Source: Puniceicoccaceae bacterium K14 (GTDB lineage: Bacteria; Verrucomicrobiota; Verrucomicrobiia; Opitutales; Opitutaceae). From it: 64,000 nt of DNA. The DNA lies in contig JAKYXN010000014.1 of assembly GCA_022538095.1 (NCBI GenBank), positions 1-64,000 on the forward strand, read 5' to 3'. Shown piece by piece: positions 26,847-37,580 of the stretch. Positions within the stretch are counted from its first letter, which is position 1; each line of letters opens with the position of its first letter. The translations under genes and the position numbers were made by a program. A model generated the notes under the pieces. It worked only from the letters and a program-made list of their open reading frames with translations. It searched no databases and was not told the origin of the DNA.

Positions 26847-26875
26847 GTTACTTTTCGCTTACAGAAAGATTACAG
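26847..26875 (-). promoter_or_regulatory. Pho-box-like repeats upstream of the Na+/phosphate cotransporter
   Basis: On the minus strand, CTGTAAT and CTGTAAG are separated by 4 bases, the 7-4-7 spacing of PhoB direct repeats (consensus close to CTGTCAT). A third, weaker repeat (AAGTAAC) continues the 11-base phasing. It lies 71-99 bases before the transporter start. The position and the transporter's function support phosphate-responsive control. PhoB itself is not in the window. Confidence 0.55.
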
Positions 26876-27083
26876 CCTGACTGGTGGAGATATTTGTGTG
26901 AGCGAGCTGATATTCTCAATAAGAGGTATTGTTGACGGATTTATTCTAAAGTTTTTATGTATCAGGTATAGCAATACATAACATCACGATGTTTTGCTCT
27001 TAAGGAGCGGGAATCGATGAATCGTCCTGCTTTACTGGAGAACTTATAGTTCGAAATTCCAGATTAGGGTTGTCGGGAGACCC

Positions 27084-27113
27084 AAAAAAAGCCCATTCGT
27101 TTGAATGGGCTTT
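27084..27113 (-). terminator. Terminator after the YfgM-like gene
   Basis: AAAGCCCATTC and GAATGGGCTTT form an 11-base perfect stem with a 4-base loop. The T-run appears on the minus strand (A residues 27084-27090 of the plus strand), downstream of the stop at 27138. Confidence 0.9.
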
Positions 27114-27137
27114 AAAAAATTATCCTGTGGTTGCGTT

Positions 27138-27812
27138 TTATTCGGCAACAATCTCGTCGGCTGTTGCTGGCATTGTAGCCTTTAACTGGTTTGCTTTTTG
27201 TGCCCAGAGTGTGCGTTGATCGCCAGCTAGGATTTCGTCGAGTTGTGCACTGGCTTCGATGGTATCGCCGTTTTTGAGAGCGATTATTGCGAGGCGATAT
27301 TTGGCTTCGAGTTGGCTAGAGTTGTTTTCTTCGAGTGCGAGCGATTGGAAAATCGTTTTTGCTTCTGATTCTTTGTCGAGAGCTAGAAGACTCATCGCTT
27401 GGCCGATTTGAGACGCTTGCTTAACGGATTCTTTAGTGGAGTCACTCGCTTTTTCGTAAAGTGAAACGGCTTCTTGGAATTTCTCGTCGGTGTAGGCTTT
27501 GTCTGCCAATTCCTTAAACGCTAGTCCGCTAAGCGGGTGGCCAGATTCTTTCTCAGCCCACTCAAGGAGCTTCGCGTCGTCAGAACTCGCTTCTGCGTAA
27601 GCAGCTTGCTTGTCCTCTTCGGCTTTTTGGCCCATCATGGTGATGAACTGGTAGCCGAGAAAAACTACGAAAACGGCAACTATCGCTAATATGATTTGTT
27701 TGCCGTACTTTGACCAAAAAATGGAAAGGTTTGCTTCGATATCGGCAATCTCCGTTGTTTCGGGGATTACGTTACGTTCGTCGCTTTTGGAAGGTTTGCT
27801 CTTGTTGGCCAT
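27138..27812 (-). CDS. YfgM-like membrane-anchored TPR protein
   Basis: A 224-residue protein, taking the ATG at 27812 (MANKSKPSK). A frame extension to 27881 has no family character. A single membrane segment lies at about residues 38-60 (IILAIVAVFVVFLGYQFI). TPR-like helical hairpins follow through the periplasmic part (FQEAVSLYEKASD, EAKTIFQSLALEE, LEAKYRLAIIALKNGD). This matches the YfgM/ancillary SecYEG translocon layout. The role is inferred from architecture only. Confidence 0.75.
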   Translation of the reverse strand: MANKSKPSKSDERNVIPETTEIADIEANLSIFWSKYGKQIILAIVAVFVVFLGYQFITMMGQKAEEDKQAAYAEASSDDAKLLEWAEKESGHPLSGLAFKELADKAYTDEKFQEAVSLYEKASDSTKESVKQASQIGQAMSLLALDKESEAKTIFQSLALEENNSSQLEAKYRLAIIALKNGDTIEASAQLDEILAGDQRTLWAQKANQLKATMPATADEIVAE

Positions 27813-27919
27813 GATTGGGTAGGAGTGCAGTAATTTTGGAAAAAGGCTGAGTGAACCTTTTTTTTTCACAAGATCGAGCATTTATTGCATTGATCGGTGT
27901 AAGTAATCGATCTTTCTAC

Positions 27920-29800
27920 CTAATTTTTGCTGACCAAGTGTCCAATCCTGTTCGTCGGGGCACTTGGTGGATTGGCTTTTGTCGTTTGTTCTTTTGAAGA
28001 TGACTGTTTGGAAAGCCGAAATTTGCGCTTTTTCGGTTTGTTTTCTTTGGGAATTCCGTCGAGCAGTAGTTTTAGGGAATTGACGGTGTTGTTGAGCTTA
28101 GCGGCTTGTTTGTTGAGTTGTTCAGCAGAAAGGGTGGATTCTTTTGCGCTTTTTGCGGTTTGATGGGTTCCATTTTCGAGACCGTCTACTGTGCGAGATA
28201 TTTCGTCGATGCGATTGGCTTCTTCGCTAACGGAGTATTTAATTTGCGATACATAGCGATCTGCGTCTTTCGATTGAGCGAGTATATCCTCTAGGCGAGC
28301 TCGTGCCTTGGCAGTGAAATCCATGCTCTTGCTGGCGTTTTCTACGGATTGCTCGATTTTTTCTCCGGTGTTCCGGGCAGCGGCAGAGGAGCGTTGAGCG
28401 AGATTTCTGACTTCTTCAGCAACCACAGCAAATCCAGCCCCGGCTTCTCCGGCTCTGGCTGCTTCGACGGCAGCATTCAGAGCGAGAATATTGGTTTGAA
28501 AGGCGATTTCCTCGATTGTCTTTATGATGTCTGAGGTTTCGTGGCTACTTTGCTGAATGCCGCGCATAGCGGACTCCATCTCTGCCATTTCGTTAACGCC
28601 TTCTTCGGCTGAGGCCTTTGCCGTGTGGGTGACTTTCTCGGTTTTAGTAGCATCTTGAGCGTTGGACTGTGCTCGTTCTTTGAGATTTTGGACAGTTTTG
28701 TTGGTCTCTTCTAGCGAGGTGGCCTGGTGGGTTGCACTGGCGGCGATATCGTTGCTCTTTTGTAGGACGCTTTCGGCTATGGATGACAAGCCGCTTGTGA
28801 CGATTTGGATTTCTGATGAAATCCTTTTCAGGCTTTTAGAAATGCTGTGTGAAAGGTGAATTCCAAAGTATGCTGATAGCACTATCACAGTGATCGAAGC
28901 ATAGAGAGCTATCATTTGATTTTTCTTAGACTGAGAAACTGTGTCTCTTAGGGAGTGGTCGAGGCTGATGGCAATTTCTTGAGAGCGAGCAACGAGGGCT
29001 TTTCTTAACGATACAACAAGTTCTGATACTTCTTGTTCGCTGGCTTCGAGGGAGGTCGTCTTGATGTTCAATTGCTCCAGGTTGGGTCCAATGCCAGATT
29101 CGTCTACGAAAGCTAGGAGAGTTTTTTCTACTGCAGTTGCTAATTCGTCTGCTGCATTTCCTGCTTCTTTGGACTTTAGCTTCTCTACTATTTCTTGGTT
29201 GGCTACGTAGATGAGCCCAATCCCCTCTCCAACGCGTTGATTGAAGCTTTGGTAGGTTTCATCGGTAGCCATGAAGAAAGCGTGTTCCGCCTGGGAGAAG
29301 AGGTTGGATAGCTCGTCGCTTAGTTCGTTGAAGCGGGCGATTTCTTTGGTGGCGTCCATTTGAATAAGGGCCATGACTGAATTCTTCGAGGAGCGGTCGA
29401 AATCCGATTTTGCTTTAGCAATCTGTTGTGGGATACCTTCGCATAGAGAGAAAAAATTCATACGAGAACGATATAGATTAGTGATGGCGAGCTTTACGGT
29501 TTGTGGTTCAACGTCCAAGCTCGCTATATTTTCTGTGGTGTTGAGCAGCAGAGTTGGGAGATCGATGGCCGACATTTCCTTTAAACTCTTTGCGGAGGTA
29601 ATCTGTTGGAGAGCGAATGAAATTTCGCTCATCGCTTTGACGGCGAGGGCGTCTTTTTTGACTTTGGTTACTGTTTCATCTCTCGTATTCACAATGGAAC
29701 TATTCAATGAAGAGATGTTATAGTTGCCAAATATTGAGATTAGGATCACGAGCGAAGTACTCGCAAGGAATCCGATTAGTATTTTTGCTTTAAGACTCAT
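27920..29800 (-). CDS. Methyl-accepting chemotaxis protein
   Basis: A 626-residue chemoreceptor. Membrane segments are at about residues 8-28 and 292-315. The periplasmic part between them is mainly helical and resembles a four-helix or HBM-type sensor. A long cytoplasmic coiled coil contains the highly conserved hairpin tip, [21 protein letters not shown] then [15 protein letters not shown]. No CheR-binding C-terminal pentapeptide is visible; the tail is basic and Ser/Thr-rich. It would signal to CheA/CheW encoded elsewhere. The ligand is unknown. Confidence 0.92.
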   Translation of the reverse strand: MSLKAKILIGFLASTSLVILISIFGNYNISSLNSSIVNTRDETVTKVKKDALAVKAMSEISFALQQITSAKSLKEMSAIDLPTLLLNTTENIASLDVEPQTVKLAITNLYRSRMNFFSLCEGIPQQIAKAKSDFDRSSKNSVMALIQMDATKEIARFNELSDELSNLFSQAEHAFFMATDETYQSFNQRVGEGIGLIYVANQEIVEKLKSKEAGNAADELATAVEKTLLAFVDESGIGPNLEQLNIKTTSLEASEQEVSELVVSLRKALVARSQEIAISLDHSLRDTVSQSKKNQMIALYASITVIVLSAYFGIHLSHSISKSLKRISSEIQIVTSGLSSIAESVLQKSNDIAASATHQATSLEETNKTVQNLKERAQSNAQDATKTEKVTHTAKASAEEGVNEMAEMESAMRGIQQSSHETSDIIKTIEEIAFQTNILALNAAVEAARAGEAGAGFAVVAEEVRNLAQRSSAAARNTGEKIEQSVENASKSMDFTAKARARLEDILAQSKDADRYVSQIKYSVSEEANRIDEISRTVDGLENGTHQTAKSAKESTLSAEQLNKQAAKLNNTVNSLKLLLDGIPKENKPKKRKFRLSKQSSSKEQTTKANPPSAPTNRIGHLVSKN

Positions 29801-29911
29801 TATTCAGGGCGTTGTTTTTTGTCTTAGAGAGAGTAGGAACTCTTTGAAGACAGGCTAAATAACGGAAGTAACCCTAGCTTGCTGAGAAGAAATTTGGATA
29901 AAATCGCCTGT

Positions 29912-29929
29912 CTGTTACGTTCTTGTAAC
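29912..29929. promoter_or_regulatory. Phased direct/inverted repeat upstream of the chemoreceptor
   Basis: CTGTTAC and TTGTAAC are 11 bases apart (7-4-7), and GTTAC/GTAAC also form an inverted repeat with a 6-base spacer. It lies about 110-130 bases before the chemoreceptor start. It could be an operator or a Pho-box-like site; the orientation opposes the gene for the latter. Confidence 0.3.
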
Positions 29930-30068
29930 GTATCAATAAATTGCAGACGATTTGCATGTCGCCAAAATTATGAATATACCGAAGTGGACATGTTTTGCCT
30001 CGGTAGTTTTTCAAATGGGACAACTACTTAAGTATACAAAGTAGCAGGGGAGCAAAATGATTGGAGAA

Positions 30069-30929
30069 TCAATCGAAAACGACGGTCTTGTTTCCGTAGA
30101 CCAAGATACGATTTTCCAAATGCCATAAGACCGCTTTTGCGAGCGTGAATTTTTCTAAGTCGCGGCCTTTTGCGATTAAATCACCTACGCTGTTGCGGTG
30201 CGAAATATTGGCGACGCCTTGATGGATAATAGGTCCTTGGTCAAGATCGGCCGTCGCATAGTGAGCTGTGGCTCCGATGAGCTTTACGCCTTTTTTATAG
30301 GCCTGATGATAGGGCTTGGCTCCTGCGAATGCGGGCAGGAAAGAGTGGTGGATGTTTATAACCGGAATTCCTACTGTATCCAGAAAAATGGAAGAGAGCA
30401 CTTGCATGTAGCGAGCCATTATCACGAGGTCGATTCCGTTCTCTTTTAAGAGAGCAATCTGTTTCGCTTCAGCATCTGGCTTCGTTTCCTTGGAAACAGC
30501 AATATGGTGATAAGGGATCCCGTAGGTTTCCGATTGAGCTTTGAGATCCGGGTGATTCGAAATAATGAGAGAAATTTCGCAGGGAAATTCTCCTGCTTTC
30601 CAACGTAAAATTAGGTCGTGAAAGCAATGGTCGAATTTGGAGACGAAGATAGCAACCTTGGGTTTTTGGCCTGCGATTGCGACTTGGGTCTTCATACCGA
30701 TTGAGTCTCCAAATTCGCTGAATGCCTTTGCTTGTTCTTCTGCGGATCGCTCGCCTTCGACTGCCCATTCAACGCGTTGGAAGAAGACGCCCTCTTCCTG
30801 GTCGCGGTGTTGGTCAGCATGAATTATGTTTCCGTCGTTTTCGAAAACCCAGCCAGATACCTTCGCGACCAGACCTTTTTGGTCAGGTCCCGAGAGGAGG
30901 GCGACGATCTGCGGGGGCTTGTTGGACAT
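30069..30929 (-). CDS. purU: Formyltetrahydrofolate deformylase
   Basis: A 286-residue enzyme releasing formate from 10-formyltetrahydrofolate. An N-terminal ACT-like domain (residues about 8-85, LLSGPDQKGLVAKVSGWVF) precedes a formyltransferase fold with NIHHSFLPAFAGAKPYHQAY, LIGATAHY and DLDQGPII, containing the catalytic Asn/His/Asp set. The length is typical. It starts 10 bases after the carB stop, so it is probably cotranscribed. It helps balance one-carbon folates. Confidence 0.95.
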   Translation of the reverse strand: MSNKPPQIVALLSGPDQKGLVAKVSGWVFENDGNIIHADQHRDQEEGVFFQRVEWAVEGERSAEEQAKAFSEFGDSIGMKTQVAIAGQKPKVAIFVSKFDHCFHDLILRWKAGEFPCEISLIISNHPDLKAQSETYGIPYHHIAVSKETKPDAEAKQIALLKENGIDLVIMARYMQVLSSIFLDTVGIPVINIHHSFLPAFAGAKPYHQAYKKGVKLIGATAHYATADLDQGPIIHQGVANISHRNSVGDLIAKGRDLEKFTLAKAVLWHLENRILVYGNKTVVFD

Positions 30930-30939
30930 GCGCTCTTGA

Positions 30940-33900
30940 TTAGTCTATCGTTTCAACACTGTTTGCTACCATGCTTTGCAGTGAATTGACGTCGAAGTCT
31001 GAGGAAAGCAGGGCTTTGATGCCCGACACGGCAGCAATGGCTCCTGTGACGGTGGTCATTAAGCAAATGTTGTGATCGTAGGCGAGGGCGCGGATCTGGT
31101 TTTCATCAGCTCGCGGAATCATTCCCGCAGGTGTGTTGATGATCATCTGCATCTCGTCATTTTTGATGAGATCGAGAACGTTTGGTCGGCCTTCTGCAAT
31201 GCGGTGAAGTTGCTTGGTTTCCACTCCATTTTCCTTGAGAAACTTAGCAGTTCCAGCTGTGGAGAATACGGTGAAGTTGAGCTCTTTGAGTTGCTTGGCC
31301 AAGTCAATTGCCATTGGCTTGTCTTGGTCTTTCACGCTTAGGAAAACGTTTCCTGAAAGAGGAAGTCCTGGCTTCGCGGCTGCTTGGGCTTTTGCGTAGG
31401 CGAATCCGAAGTCTGCATCCAATCCCATTACTTCACCTGTACTGCGCATTTCTGGACCGAGGCGAATACTGGATCCTGGGAAACGAGCAAATGGGAAGAC
31501 CGATTCTTTAATGCACCAATGCTTTGGAGCTTTTTCCTTGGTAATTCCGACTTCAGCCAAACTTTTCCCAACCATGAGCTTCGCAGCGAGTTTGGCGAGA
31601 GGTTCGCCAATTGCCTTGGATACAAATGGTACAGTGCGCGAAGCACGTGGATTTACTTCCAAAACGTAGAGCTCGTTGTCCTTGATTGCGAATTGGATGT
31701 TCATGAGTCCGACTACCTTGAGGGCTTTCGCAAGAGCGAAGCTCGCTTTGCGAACCGTTTCGATCATCTCCTTACCTAGAGTGTGTGGTGGAAGAACCAT
31801 GGTGGCGTCTCCACTGTGAACCCCGGCGAATTCGATGTGTTCTAGCATGCCTCCGACGATTGTTGTTTCACCATCTGAGATACAGTCGACGTCTAGCTCG
31901 ATCGCGTGTTCTAGGAATCTATCTAGGAGAACTGGCGTGCCAGGCGATGCTTCGAATGCTTCGCGAAGGACAGCACGCATTTCTTCCATTTCGTGAACGA
32001 TGAACATCCCGCGGCCACCGAGTACGAATGAAGGTCTGATTAGGAGTGGGAATCCAACTTTTTCTGCAAGATCGTAAGCTTCTTCTTCGGTGAGAGCGGT
32101 TACGTTTTCTGGCTGCTTGAGGCCTGTAGCATCTAGGACTTGCTTGAAGAGCTCACGATCTTCTGCGGTATCAATGCTTTCAGGAGGCGTCCCGATGATG
32201 TTCACGCCATTTGCTTTGAGGTCAGATGCGAGGTTGAGGGGTGTTTGTCCTCCGTATTGAACGATAGCGCCGGAGCAACCTTCCTGCTCATAGACTTCGA
32301 GTACGTCTTCCAGTGTGAGCGGTTCGAAGTAAAGCTTGTCGGAAGTATCGTAATCGGTGGATACGGTCTCGGGGTTTGAATTAACCATTACCGACTCGTA
32401 GCCCATTTCTTGAAGTGCGAATGAGGCGTGAACGCAGCAGTAGTCGAACTCGATTCCTTGGCCGATGCGGTTGGGGCCACCGCCAATGATCATTACCTTT
32501 TTCTTGTCGCTAGGAATGACTTCGTTTTCTTCACCGTAAGTAGAATAGTAGTACGGTGTTTCTGCTTCGAATTCCGCAGCGCAGGTGTCTACTAATTTAT
32601 AAATGGTGTTGATACCAAATTCTTTGCGTTTGGTGTTAACTTCCTTCCAGTCAGTCTTTAGAATGATGCCGAGTTGACGGTCGGAGAATCCATATTCCTT
32701 CGCCTGCTTTAGTTGAGCTTTGGATACGGATTCGAGTGTCTCTGACTCGAGAGCTGTTTCAAGGTCGGTAACTTGCTTGAGTTGAGTGAGGAACCAAGGA
32801 TCGATCTTTGTGAGATCAAAAAGCTTTTCAACGCTGTAGCCGGCACGGAGAGCATGGCGTAGATAGTAAACGCGCTCTGTGTTTGGGCGGACTATCATGC
32901 GGTTGATTTTTTCCTCTGGAAGAATTTCGGTTGTACCGAATTTTCCTCCAGGTCCAAAGCCGAACGAACCGTTTTCTAGAGAACGGAGAGCTTTTTGGAA
33001 GGATTCTTTGAAGGTACTACCGATCGCCATCGCTTCTCCGACAGACTTCATTGCAGACGTTAGTGTCGTGTCGGCACCTGGGAATTTTTCGAAAGTGAAA
33101 CGTGGGATTTTTGTCACCACGTAGTCAATACTTGGCTCAAAACTCGCAGGTGTCTTCTTCGTGATATCGTTTTGGATTTCGTCGAGGCTGAATCCAACGG
33201 CTAGCTTGGCTGCGAATTTCGCGATTGGGAAACCGGTAGCTTTGGATGCAAGAGCAGAACTACGAGAAACGCGTGGGTTCATCTCGATAACTACCATGCG
33301 GCCGTTTTCTGGATTGAGGGAGAATTGGATATTGCTTCCTCCTGTCTCAACTCCGATTTCGCGGATAACAGCGAACGAAGCATCGCGCATCGCTTGGTAT
33401 TCTCTATCTGAGAGGGTCATCGCTGGAGCGATGGTGATAGAGTCTCCTGTGTGGACTCCCATCGGGTCGAAATTTTCAATAGAGCAGATGACAACGCACT
33501 GGTCTTTGCGGTCGCGCATGACCTCCATCTCGTATTCCTTCCAGCCCAGAAGACATTCTTCGACTAGGATTTCGTTCACTGGAGAGAGCTCTATTCCGTT
33601 GGACGCGATGGTGTCGAACTCTTCGCGGTTGTAGGCAATACCGCCGCCGGCGCCACCCATGGTGAAACTAGGGCGAATGATGATTGGGAATCCGCCTATA
33701 TCGGAAGCGATTTGGCGGGCTTCTTCGAGATTGTTGGTTGTCTTCGACTTAGGGACGTCTAGGCCGATTTTCTTCATGGCGACTTTGAAGAGTTCGCGAT
33801 CCTCGCCCTTTTTGATCGCTTCTGGCTTCGCCCCGATCATTTCGACGCCAAATTTGTGAAGAATGCCTTCTTTCTCGAGCTCGAGCGAAAGGTTGAGCGC

Positions 33901-34182
33901 AGTTTGGCCACCAAGCGTTGGAAGGAGGGCATCAGGGCGTTCCTTGTCGATGATCTTGGTGAGGGCCTCAACTGTAAGTGGCTCAATGTAAGTAACATCG
34001 GCGAACTCAGGGTCCGTCATGATGGTCGCAGGGTTGCTGTTGACCAATATGACTTTGTAACCTTCTTCTTTGAGCGCCTTACAGGCTTGAGTTCCGGAAT
34101 AATCGAATTCGCAAGCTTGGCCTATAATGATAGGGCCAGCTCCAATGATAAGGATAGATTCTAGGTCGGTCCGCTTTGGCAT
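30940..34182 (-). CDS. carB: Carbamoyl-phosphate synthase large subunit
   Basis: A 1080-residue protein of normal length. Two homologous ATP-grasp halves are visible: the first with [17 protein letters not shown] and [16 protein letters not shown], the second with [17 protein letters not shown] and [11 protein letters not shown]. The C-terminal methylglyoxal-synthase-like domain (about 935-1070) binds allosteric effectors. It makes carbamoyl phosphate for pyrimidines and for ArgF. The small subunit gene is not in the window. It overlaps no neighbour, and purU follows 10 bases after it. Confidence 0.97.
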   Translation of the reverse strand: MPKRTDLESILIIGAGPIIIGQACEFDYSGTQACKALKEEGYKVILVNSNPATIMTDPEFADVTYIEPLTVEALTKIIDKERPDALLPTLGGQTALNLSLELEKEGILHKFGVEMIGAKPEAIKKGEDRELFKVAMKKIGLDVPKSKTTNNLEEARQIASDIGGFPIIIRPSFTMGGAGGGIAYNREEFDTIASNGIELSPVNEILVEECLLGWKEYEMEVMRDRKDQCVVICSIENFDPMGVHTGDSITIAPAMTLSDREYQAMRDASFAVIREIGVETGGSNIQFSLNPENGRMVVIEMNPRVSRSSALASKATGFPIAKFAAKLAVGFSLDEIQNDITKKTPASFEPSIDYVVTKIPRFTFEKFPGADTTLTSAMKSVGEAMAIGSTFKESFQKALRSLENGSFGFGPGGKFGTTEILPEEKINRMIVRPNTERVYYLRHALRAGYSVEKLFDLTKIDPWFLTQLKQVTDLETALESETLESVSKAQLKQAKEYGFSDRQLGIILKTDWKEVNTKRKEFGINTIYKLVDTCAAEFEAETPYYYSTYGEENEVIPSDKKKVMIIGGGPNRIGQGIEFDYCCVHASFALQEMGYESVMVNSNPETVSTDYDTSDKLYFEPLTLEDVLEVYEQEGCSGAIVQYGGQTPLNLASDLKANGVNIIGTPPESIDTAEDRELFKQVLDATGLKQPENVTALTEEEAYDLAEKVGFPLLIRPSFVLGGRGMFIVHEMEEMRAVLREAFEASPGTPVLLDRFLEHAIELDVDCISDGETTIVGGMLEHIEFAGVHSGDATMVLPPHTLGKEMIETVRKASFALAKALKVVGLMNIQFAIKDNELYVLEVNPRASRTVPFVSKAIGEPLAKLAAKLMVGKSLAEVGITKEKAPKHWCIKESVFPFARFPGSSIRLGPEMRSTGEVMGLDADFGFAYAKAQAAAKPGLPLSGNVFLSVKDQDKPMAIDLAKQLKELNFTVFSTAGTAKFLKENGVETKQLHRIAEGRPNVLDLIKNDEMQMIINTPAGMIPRADENQIRALAYDHNICLMTTVTGAIAAVSGIKALLSSDFDVNSLQSMVANSVETID

Positions 34183-34318
34183 GATAAGATACTTTCAACT
34201 TTGCCCCGCAACGCTAGCTAAAGGCTATGGTGAAAAGAATCTTTTCTTATTTGATGGCAAGATGATTTGGAATCTTTCGCCTTCAGATCGTAATTTTGCG
34301 GTCCTCGAAAGGTGTTAT

Positions 34319-34852
34319 CTACGAATAGTTGGCAATTTCTTCCTCAGAACATTGCAGAATCTTGGCAGCTTTGGCTGCGTCGTACTGAACGGATTTTAAT
34401 ATACTATCCACGTACGTTTTTGCCTGTTCGTTTATGAAGTCTTCCAAGCTAGCGGTTTCGGCGTCGATTTCTGGTTCGTTGGCTAGTTCCGCTATTCGAG
34501 CAGCCGCTCGATTGAGTGACTCCATGAGCAAGTTGACTTTGAATGGCTTGGTGAGGAAGTCGAAGGCTCCGTGCTTCAGAGACTCCATGGCGTTTTCGAC
34601 ATTTCCGAAGCCGGTCATCATGATGACGATGACATTCGGGTTGATTGCCTTGAGTTCGCTGAGAAGTTCTACGCCGCTCATACCTGGCATATTGATGTCA
34701 GTGAAAACGATATCGAAAGGCTTCTCACGGAAGGAATGGAGGGCCATTTGACCACTTGTGGCAAAGCTCGTTTGGTAGCCGATCGGCTCGATTACTGCAT
34801 CGAGCATTTCGTGTATGGATTCCAAGTCGTCGACGATTAGTACCGAATGCAT
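34319..34852 (-). CDS. Response regulator with Fis-like C-terminal segment
   Basis: A 177-residue receiver protein. The pocket is D8/D9, the acceptor D52 (FTDINMPGMSG), T80 and K102 (LTKPF). The receiver resembles those of NtrC-type regulators. The C-terminal 35 residues (YVDSILKSVQYDAAKAAKILQCSEEEI) look like the Fis-type helix-turn-helix of NtrC proteins, but no AAA+ domain separates them. It is likely a DNA-binding regulator without sigma-54 ATPase activity. It lies between carB and pilC on the same strand. Confidence 0.82.
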   Translation of the reverse strand: MHSVLIVDDLESIHEMLDAVIEPIGYQTSFATSGQMALHSFREKPFDIVFTDINMPGMSGVELLSELKAINPNVIVIMMTGFGNVENAMESLKHGAFDFLTKPFKVNLLMESLNRAAARIAELANEPEIDAETASLEDFINEQAKTYVDSILKSVQYDAAKAAKILQCSEEEIANYS

Positions 34853-34897
34853 AGGAAGTGACTATTAATAGGTGAAACTTGTGGTGTGTCCTCGATA

Positions 34898-36076
34898 TTA
34901 ACTTCCAGCAACGCCTGCCATGTTGAAGATAGGTAGGAACATGGCCATCACGATTCCCCCGACAACGACTCCGAGAAAAACGATGAGCATCGGTTCTATT
35001 AGAGAAGTCAAAGAGGCGATTACTGCTTCCGATTCCGTGTCATAGAAATCGGCTATCTTGTTCATCATGCCGTCGACGTTACCTGTTTGTTCACCAGCCT
35101 TGGCCATGTGTTTCATCATAGGTGGGAAGAATGGCATCGTTTTTAGAGTCTCGGAAACTTGCCCCCCTTCAGAGATGCTTTTGGAAATATCTCTACAGGC
35201 ATCTTCGATTTGGGTTTTGCCGCTACTAGTTGATACGATTTCGAGCGAACGAAGAATAGGAACACCACTGCGAAGGAGAGTCGCGTAGGTACGGCAGAAG
35301 CGCGAAAGTGTGATTTTCTTAATCAGGTTACCGAAAACCGGTGCGCTCATGACGAGTTTGTCTCGAAATCTGCGACCTTTTGGAGTCTTCGTAAATTGAC
35401 CCCACACTTTGAAAAGAATGAAACCGCCTAGTAGGAGCCAGTGGGTGTTGGCCTTCATCCAATCGCTGAGATCAATTAGAAACTGAGTCGGCTTGGGGAG
35501 TTCTTTTCCGAAATCGCTGAACATATCAGCAAAAACAGGAATCACGAAAATCAGAAGGACGTTCACTAAAATGAGAGCGAGGGCTATGACCGCGATAGGG
35601 TAGGTCAAGGCAGACTTCACTTTTTTGGTCAGAGCCGTAGAAGACTCAAAATAGGTGGCAACTTTACCGAGAATTTCTGAAAGACTTCCACTGGCCTCCC
35701 CGGCCTCGACCATTGAAATGAAGAGATTGTTAAACGCCCTGGGGAATTGGGCACAGGCACTGGAGAAGCTATTTCCCTGAGAAACGTCGTTTCTTACTTC
35801 TCGTATGATGATTTGAAAAACCGGATCCTCAGTCTGCTCCTGCAAGGCTTCTAAGGCGGACACGAGAGGCAGTCCTGCTTCTAGCATCGATGCAAGTTGT
35901 TGCGTGAATACGGTAAGATCTTCGAGCTTGAGCTTGTACTTCTTCGCCTTCTTTTCGTAGGCCTTTTGCTTGGCAAGACGTTGTGACTCCCAAAAACCAA
36001 CTGACTGTTTTTTGTCGCCGTGGCGAAGTTTGGACTTAGAACCGCTTTTTGATGACTGAGATGTTACTAAAGGCAT
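34898..36076 (-). CDS. Type II secretion/type IV pilus inner-membrane protein (GspF/PilC family)
   Basis: A 392-residue protein. A basic, Ser/Lys-rich N-terminal tail is followed by two homologous T2SF domains (about 60-185 and 260-385) with the motif FTQQLASMLEAGLPLVSALE and its counterpart FCRTYATLLRSGVPILRSLE. Membrane segments lie near 162-190, 212-232 and 360-385. It is the platform protein for pseudopilus or pilus assembly. The ATPase and pilin genes are not in the window, so whether it serves type IV pili or type II secretion is undecided. Confidence 0.88.
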   Translation of the reverse strand: MPLVTSQSSKSGSKSKLRHGDKKQSVGFWESQRLAKQKAYEKKAKKYKLKLEDLTVFTQQLASMLEAGLPLVSALEALQEQTEDPVFQIIIREVRNDVSQGNSFSSACAQFPRAFNNLFISMVEAGEASGSLSEILGKVATYFESSTALTKKVKSALTYPIAVIALALILVNVLLIFVIPVFADMFSDFGKELPKPTQFLIDLSDWMKANTHWLLLGGFILFKVWGQFTKTPKGRRFRDKLVMSAPVFGNLIKKITLSRFCRTYATLLRSGVPILRSLEIVSTSSGKTQIEDACRDISKSISEGGQVSETLKTMPFFPPMMKHMAKAGEQTGNVDGMMNKIADFYDTESEAVIASLTSLIEPMLIVFLGVVVGGIVMAMFLPIFNMAGVAGS

Positions 36077-36328
36077 GTCATCTCTGTTATTCGTCGTATT
36101 AGTTGAAAAACTTTCTAAGAAAATGGACTTAATTTGCGGTGAGTAGTATCGCTTAAGCGAAGTCGAGTTTTGAACTCAAAGTTGAATGTTAGCACTCTTT
36201 TGAATTATCGTGTAGTTTTATAAAATTGGTTTACAAAAGGATACGTGGATCTATAGATAAGGTCTTCTGTTTAACGGAAATCCTTCCTCGAATACGTACT
36301 TGGCACAACTACAGCTCTTACCTCAAAA

Positions 36329-37570
36329 ATGGATGCTTTAATCAGCCTGTTGGGCATTGTTACTTTGTTGGGGATTGCTTTTGCGCTGTCTTCCGATCGC
36401 AAGTCTATTAATAAGAGGACGGTTATTGGAGCGTTTCTTATCCAATTCACGATCGGAGGTGTCGTCTTGTTTCTACCTTGGGGTAAAACGGTCCTTGGGG
36501 AGTTATCGACTTGGGTGCAGAATGTGATTAACTACAGCAATGATGGAATTGGCTTCTTGCTGGGGGGCTTAGTTAGTCCCAAAATGTTTGAGTTATTTGG
36601 AGGACTGGGCTTCGTCTTTGCTTTTCGCGTGTTGCCCGTGATCATATTTTTCTCATCATTGATTGCTGTTCTTTACTATTTGGGAGTCATGCAGTTTGTC
36701 ATCAATTTGCTGGGAGGGTGCCTGCAGAAATTGTTGGGGACTTCGCGAACTGAATCTTTATCTGCAACCGCCAATATCTTTGTTGGTCAAACGGAAGCGC
36801 CTTTGGTAGTGAAGCCTTATATCGCTCATATGACTCGCTCCGAGCTTTTTGCGGTAATGTGTGGTGGGCTTGCCTCAGTTGCTGGGTCCGTGCTCGCTGG
36901 ATACACACAAATGGGTGTGGAGCTGCGTTACTTGCTCGCTGCCAGTTTCATGGCCGCTCCTGGAGGTTTACTATTTGCGAAATTGCTTATTCCTGAAACG
37001 GAAACTCCTAAGGAAAGCGGGTTAGCGGGAATTGATGGCGATGATAAGCCAGCCAATATTTTTGACGCGGCGGCGAACGGAGCTTCGGATGGGCTGAAGC
37101 TAGCCGCGAATGTAGGTGCGATGTTATTGGCTTTTATCAGCTTGATCGCTTTGCTGAATGGTGTGTTGGGAGGTGTCGGCGCGTGGTTTGGTTATGAGTC
37201 TTTTAGTCTCCAACAAATTCTAGGCTATGCCTTTTCTCCGATAGCGTGGGTGATCGGCATTCCGTGGGAGGAGTGTGTTCAAGCGGGGAGTTTGGTTGGG
37301 CAGAAGCTCGTGATAAATGAATTCTTCGCGTTTGCCGATTTTTTGGGGATGAAGGAATCGCTTTCGCCACGTACTCAAGCATTGGTTACGTTTTCTTTGT
37401 GTGGTTTTGCTAATTTGTCCTCTATTGCGATATTGTTGGGAGGCTTGGGTGTTATGGCCCCTTCGCGTCGTTCCGAAATTGCTCAACTCGGTCTAAAGGC
37501 TGTACTTGCAGGTTCGCTCTCGAATTTTATGAGTGCTGCGATCGCAGGGTTTTTCTTAGCACTATCTTAA
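36329..37570 (+). CDS. Concentrative nucleoside transporter (NupC family)
   Basis: A 413-residue inner-membrane protein with about ten hydrophobic segments. It has the CNT signatures [34 protein letters not shown] and, near the C-terminus, [17 protein letters not shown]. It imports nucleosides with sodium or protons. It is the first gene of a nucleoside salvage operon whose next gene, deoC, starts 10 bases downstream. Confidence 0.93.
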   Translation: MDALISLLGIVTLLGIAFALSSDRKSINKRTVIGAFLIQFTIGGVVLFLPWGKTVLGELSTWVQNVINYSNDGIGFLLGGLVSPKMFELFGGLGFVFAFRVLPVIIFFSSLIAVLYYLGVMQFVINLLGGCLQKLLGTSRTESLSATANIFVGQTEAPLVVKPYIAHMTRSELFAVMCGGLASVAGSVLAGYTQMGVELRYLLAASFMAAPGGLLFAKLLIPETETPKESGLAGIDGDDKPANIFDAAANGASDGLKLAANVGAMLLAFISLIALLNGVLGGVGAWFGYESFSLQQILGYAFSPIAWVIGIPWEECVQAGSLVGQKLVINEFFAFADFLGMKESLSPRTQALVTFSLCGFANLSSIAILLGGLGVMAPSRRSEIAQLGLKAVLAGSLSNFMSAAIAGFFLALS

Positions 37571-37580
37571 ACCTAATTTT

